Assembly: GCA_016932895.1 (NCBI GenBank)
Contig: JAFGCA010000453.1
Coordinates: 1 to 25,908, forward strand
DNA: 25,908 bases
Reading direction: 5' to 3'
DNA from: Sedimentisphaerales bacterium
GTDB taxonomy: Bacteria > Planctomycetota > Phycisphaerae > Sedimentisphaerales > SG8-4
The position numbers were made by a program, and so were the translations under genes. How positions within the stretch are numbered: position 1 is the stretch's first letter; each line of letters starts with the position of its first letter. Positions 23,097 through 25,908 of this stretch are shown one piece after another. The notes beneath the pieces are model-generated. The model saw only the letters and a program-made list of their open reading frames with translations. It was not told where the DNA came from and did no database searches.

Positions 23097-24878
23097 CTAC
23101 TCGAACACAAGCGTGCCGAACTTGTCGTAGTCGTGGAAGCTCGGTCCGACCCGGGCCCAGTCCCAGGCTGTGCTGCGGCCGTCGTCATAATCGATGCGGT
23201 AGAAATTGGCGCGCCATCGCGTCCCCGGCTGCGGCGGAACGCTTTGCAGCGGTTTGAGCAGCTCGTACGGAACGAACACCTCGGCCTTCCAGCCTGTCAC
23301 GCGGGCGTCCGAGCGCTTGGCGCCGCCGGTGACCGTGGTGGCCTTTTGCGTCTGGCGCCCGCCCTCGTAGTGCCAGGGCCGCCAGCCGAGAAACCGGCCG
23401 CCGAAATTCGGGATGATGATCGGAAGTTCGTACCCCAGCGGCGAGATCTCGTATTCGAAATACACCGGGTGCCGCTCGTCGGGCCACAGGAAGAACTCAA
23501 ACACGTCCTCCTTCCACAAATCGAGAAAGTCCCCGGTCATCGTCGCGGTGATGGTGCGATCCTCGCCCTCCATGAGCACGTACAGACCGGTCTTCGAGTA
23601 GAGCATCTTGAAACGCGTCTTGTAGTCATGGCCGTCAGGGCTGCGCCGGTGCAGCGGCTCCCAGTCGGCCTTTTCCCAGGCGGATGCGTCGCCGGCGCCG
23701 TTGACGGCGAAATCCTCCGTCCGCCGCACGCGCAACACCCGGTCGGCCGGCTCCTCTACAACGGCCGACGCGCCGAAGAAGAGGCGATCGGCGTTCTTGT
23801 GATACAGCTTCTCCAGCACGTCCTTGGGCAGGAATACTCCGTAGATCATCCAGAACCCTTGGCGGTGGTGGCCGGGGAGGCAATCGAAGTATTCATCGTC
23901 GGTCTCCAGGAACCGGTAGTTCGTCCAATAGGCTTGGCGATTGGGCGTGGTGTCCGTGCCGAACATGACGCGATCCTGGTACTTCAAGAAGAACTTCCGC
24001 GCGGTATAGGGCTGTCGGCCCAGCTCGGAAATGCGCGCGTCGATATCGATGTACATGTTGGGATAGCTGTCCAGCCACGTTGCCACGGTGGCGACGTCTT
24101 CGGGATTGTTGGCGAAGTGGGCGCAGATGAACTTCGTGTTCGGATGTCTGGCGATGGCGCGATTGCGCTGCGCGAGGAGCTCGTCGCGGGAAGGGAACTG
24201 CTCGCCGTGGAAGAGCCAGTTCGGATGGGCGTTGAGCTCGTGCCAGCGTTCGTTGAAGCGGTCCAGCGGCGTGAAGAAGGCGGCCGGATCGGCGGTGTGA
24301 ATCATCACGGGCCGATTGTACTTGGCGCACATTTCCCAAACGGGATCGAGCTTGGGATCATCGACCGGCATGAGCTTGCCGTTCTGGTAGCGATACGACA
24401 GGCCCAGGGACTTGTGGAATTTCAGGCCCTTCGCACCGGCGCGGAAGCTTTCTTCCAATCGCTGCGCCTCGCGCCGGCCCCAGTCTTCCTCGTCGATCCC
24501 GTGAAAATCCAGCAGCGCAAACGTCAGAAAGCGCCCCGGATGCGCTTCGTCCAGCGCCGCCAGCGTCTCCTTGAGCCGCGTGCCCCATCGGCCGTCGAGG
24601 TTCACCACGGTGCGGACGCCCGCGGCATCCATCTCCGCCAGATAGCGCTGGACGCGCTCCGGCGTGAGGAAGTCTTTGCCTCCACCCAGGTGATTGTGAA
24701 CGTCGAAAACCGGATACGCCGGCTTCTCGACCTTGGTCTGTTTGGTCTTCAACATGGAACGCGGCTGCCAATCGCGGAGCTTCAATTCCCGAATGTCGCC
24801 GGACTGTTCGGCGAAGACCCAGGCCTCAGGCACGACCGCCATGGCCACCATCAAGCCCACACCCACACGAATCTTCAT
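23097..24878 (-). CDS. Exported amidohydrolase fused to a CBM9-like domain
   Basis: 593 residues with GGGAG about 9 nt before the ATG. A signal peptide covers 1-23 (VGLMVAMAVVPEAWVFA). Residues 55-370 are an Amidohydrolase_2-type metal-dependent TIM barrel: HNH (His61, His63) in DVHNHLGGG, His194 (MIHTAD), His254 (ICAHFANN) and Asp309 (FGTDTTPN), all in the order expected for the metal and catalytic residues. Residues 383-593 are a CBM9-like / family-9-like sugar-binding beta domain (DFAVNGAGDASAWEKADW, DVFEFFLWPDE, YFEYEISPLG, GWKAEVFVPYELL, FGTLVFE). The combination suggests a periplasmic hydrolase, decarboxylase or lactonase acting on a carbohydrate-linked or sugar-derived substrate (inference). 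It is convergent with the Bat operon and appears to be a single-gene unit. Confidence 0.9.
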   Translation of the reverse strand: MKIRVGVGLMVAMAVVPEAWVFAEQSGDIRELKLRDWQPRSMLKTKQTKVEKPAYPVFDVHNHLGGGKDFLTPERVQRYLAEMDAAGVRTVVNLDGRWGTRLKETLAALDEAHPGRFLTFALLDFHGIDEEDWGRREAQRLEESFRAGAKGLKFHKSLGLSYRYQNGKLMPVDDPKLDPVWEMCAKYNRPVMIHTADPAAFFTPLDRFNERWHELNAHPNWLFHGEQFPSRDELLAQRNRAIARHPNTKFICAHFANNPEDVATVATWLDSYPNMYIDIDARISELGRQPYTARKFFLKYQDRVMFGTDTTPNRQAYWTNYRFLETDDEYFDCLPGHHRQGFWMIYGVFLPKDVLEKLYHKNADRLFFGASAVVEEPADRVLRVRRTEDFAVNGAGDASAWEKADWEPLHRRSPDGHDYKTRFKMLYSKTGLYVLMEGEDRTITATMTGDFLDLWKEDVFEFFLWPDERHPVYFEYEISPLGYELPIIIPNFGGRFLGWRPWHYEGGRQTQKATTVTGGAKRSDARVTGWKAEVFVPYELLKPLQSVPPQPGTRWRANFYRIDYDDGRSTAWDWARVGPSFHDYDKFGTLVFE

Positions 24879-25182
24879 GATGATTTCTCCCTTCTACCGG
24901 AGCTTAACGAAAACGATAACAACGGGATTCCATGTCCTGTCGGCCGCGAGAGATCATCGGGCATGCTACGACGGACACGCCTGCATTGTACATGCACCGG
25001 ATTGTACCATCTGCGCCGCCGGGATACCATAGACGACAATCGCCTCACGGCCCCGACCGAAACGCAACGGGTCCAACAACTGTCGATATCTCCGCCGATA
25101 TGTGTTAGAATGCGACACGCCGATGGAGCGGCCGGTCGAATCGGCTGGGAGCCGCTGCCAAATGTCACGACTGGAGCTGCGT
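24879..25182. other. Divergent intergenic region
   Basis: 304 bp between the start of the minus-strand amidohydrolase gene and the start of the plus-strand FGE-type gene. No supported gene. It holds two copies of ATTGTAC (24985-24991 and 25001-25007), which on the minus strand read as TACAAT -10-like hexamers toward the amidohydrolase gene, without convincing -35 elements. A candidate plus-strand promoter is listed separately. Confidence 0.6.
25083..25111 (+). promoter_or_regulatory. Candidate promoter of the FGE-type gene
   Basis: TCGATA (25083-25088), a 17-nt spacer and TAGAAT (25106-25111), with an extended -10 TG one base upstream. Matches are 4/6 and 5/6. Initiation near 25118 would give a leader of about 65 nt. 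Confidence 0.4.
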
Positions 25183-25908
25183 ATGCCTCGTCTCTCCGTG
25201 GTGCTGCTTACCATCATTGTCACGGCCCCTCCCTGCTGCTGCGCCGCCGGCTGGCTGCCGCTTGCCAACGTGACGGTCCGCGCCGAGGCAACCGAATTGG
25301 CCGGCCCTCGAATCGTCGTGGAATACGACCTGGACGAACCGACCCTTTCGCCGGACCTGCCCGCCTATGTCTTCGTGCGGTTCAGCAAGGATGGCGGCGT
25401 CACCTGGCAGCTCGTACCCGCGGGCACTCTGCGGGGCAATGGCTTCGATATCATCGAGCGGCCGGGACACAAAAAGATCGTGTGGTGGGGAACGACGGAG
25501 AGTGATTTTCCGGATCTGGGGCTGGTGGAGCTTCGCGTTCGTGCTATCCCCATGGCGCGGGTTGCGGCGGGCCGATTCGTCATGAAGAGCCTTCCGGGCG
25601 CAGGCCGGGATGAATCGAAAAAGCACACACCGCGTAACGATCTGCCGCTGTATTACATCGCCAGGTGCGAGGCGACCATCGCCATGTACGTTGACTACCT
25701 CAACGAGATCGGCGGCGAAGGCGCCGGTTACAACCGGCGGATGGCGCATACCGGCCGCTGCGGAATCGTCCGCCGGGATGATTCGACCTATGCCGTTGCC
25801 CCCGGAAGGGACAGCTACCCCGTGACGTATGTGTCATGGTACGACGCCGTGGGTTTCCTGCGCTGGTGCGGGCTGCGACTGCCGACCGAGGCCGAATGGG
25901 AAAAAGCC
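25183..25908 (+). CDS. Exported FGE-sulfatase (SUMF1-type) domain protein, 3' end outside window
   Basis: 242 codons are visible to the window edge, with the frame intact. The ATG at 25183 has GGAG 6 nt upstream; an in-frame ATG at 25162 is also possible and would add seven residues. A signal peptide covers 1-22 (LSVVLLTIIVTAPPCCCAA). Residues 25-122 form a beta-sandwich often found before such domains (IVVEYDLDE, VRFSKDGGVTW, RPGHKKIVWWG). The FGE-sulfatase domain begins near 124 (ARVAAGRFVMKS, YYIARCEATIAMYVDYLNE, YPVTYVSWYDAVGFLRWCG, LRLPTEAEWEKA). True formylglycine-generating enzymes use cysteines further downstream, outside the window, so activation of sulfatases cannot be judged; many family members are non-catalytic or act otherwise. 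Confidence 0.88.
   Translation, partial: MPRLSVVLLTIIVTAPPCCCAAGWLPLANVTVRAEATELAGPRIVVEYDLDEPTLSPDLPAYVFVRFSKDGGVTWQLVPAGTLRGNGFDIIERPGHKKIVWWGTTESDFPDLGLVELRVRAIPMARVAAGRFVMKSLPGAGRDESKKHTPRNDLPLYYIARCEATIAMYVDYLNEIGGEGAGYNRRMAHTGRCGIVRRDDSTYAVAPGRDSYPVTYVSWYDAVGFLRWCGLRLPTEAEWEKA

Noticed and set aside
22974..25505. An 843-codon plus-strand frame
   Set aside because: Antisense to the amidohydrolase gene, and it runs through a repeat and the start of the FGE-type gene in another frame. No recognisable protein.

Overview
The window is a GC-rich bacterial chromosome segment with no rRNA, tRNA, CRISPR array or transposase gene that I can see. Gene content points to Planctomycetota, probably the Phycisphaerae side (inference). 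The signs are a full Bat-type VWA operon preceded by MoxR and DUF58 genes, exported BNR, beta-helix and CBM9-like proteins, a sulfatase-modifying-factor-type protein, and several families of dispersed palindromic repeats. No taxonomic marker was compared.

Layout. (1) 1-7901, minus strand: a tightly spaced run read right to left. It holds uvrA, a large old-yellow-enzyme/GltD-type flavoprotein, an SDR dehydrogenase, a KDPG/KHG-type aldolase and an exported BNR-repeat protein cut by the window edge. Gaps are 11-23 nt, so the run looks like one transcript in which a DNA-repair gene heads a small-molecule or sugar-acid catabolic set. (2) 8367-11567, plus strand: a small conserved-looking protein, an exported right-handed beta-helix protein, a two-helix membrane peptide and endonuclease V. 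(3) 11600-12568: a probable terminator, a promoter, a cobalamin riboswitch and cobO. (4) 12734-22961, plus strand: the Bat-type operon in the order moxR, DUF58, parvulin-type PPIase, lipoprotein/DUF4381-like, batA, batB, batC (TPR, Gln-rich), batD, batE (TPR, SH3). Most junctions are overlaps or direct abutments. (5) 23097-24878, minus strand: an exported amidohydrolase with a C-terminal CBM9-like domain, convergent with the Bat operon. (6) 25183-25908, plus strand: the start of an exported FGE-sulfatase-domain protein, cut by the window edge.

The most unusual signals are the following. The OYE/GltD gene appears to start at an AUU codon placed 8 nt behind a perfect Shine-Dalgarno and 15 nt past the uvrA stop. 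Palindromic repeats of one architecture lie in frame inside two genes (endonuclease V, and the signal-peptide region of the Bat-operon lipoprotein), while an inverted copy lies between two convergent genes. Two further repeat types interrupt the Bat operon between genes. The Bat operon itself carries a membrane-anchored parvulin PPIase and two proteins that share a similar cytoplasmic C-terminal module.

How the genes may work together (inference from families): MoxR ATPase, DUF58 and the VWA proteins BatA and BatB probably form a membrane-associated chaperone-like complex. BatC, BatD, BatE and the PPIase would supply periplasmic or membrane-proximal interaction and folding functions.
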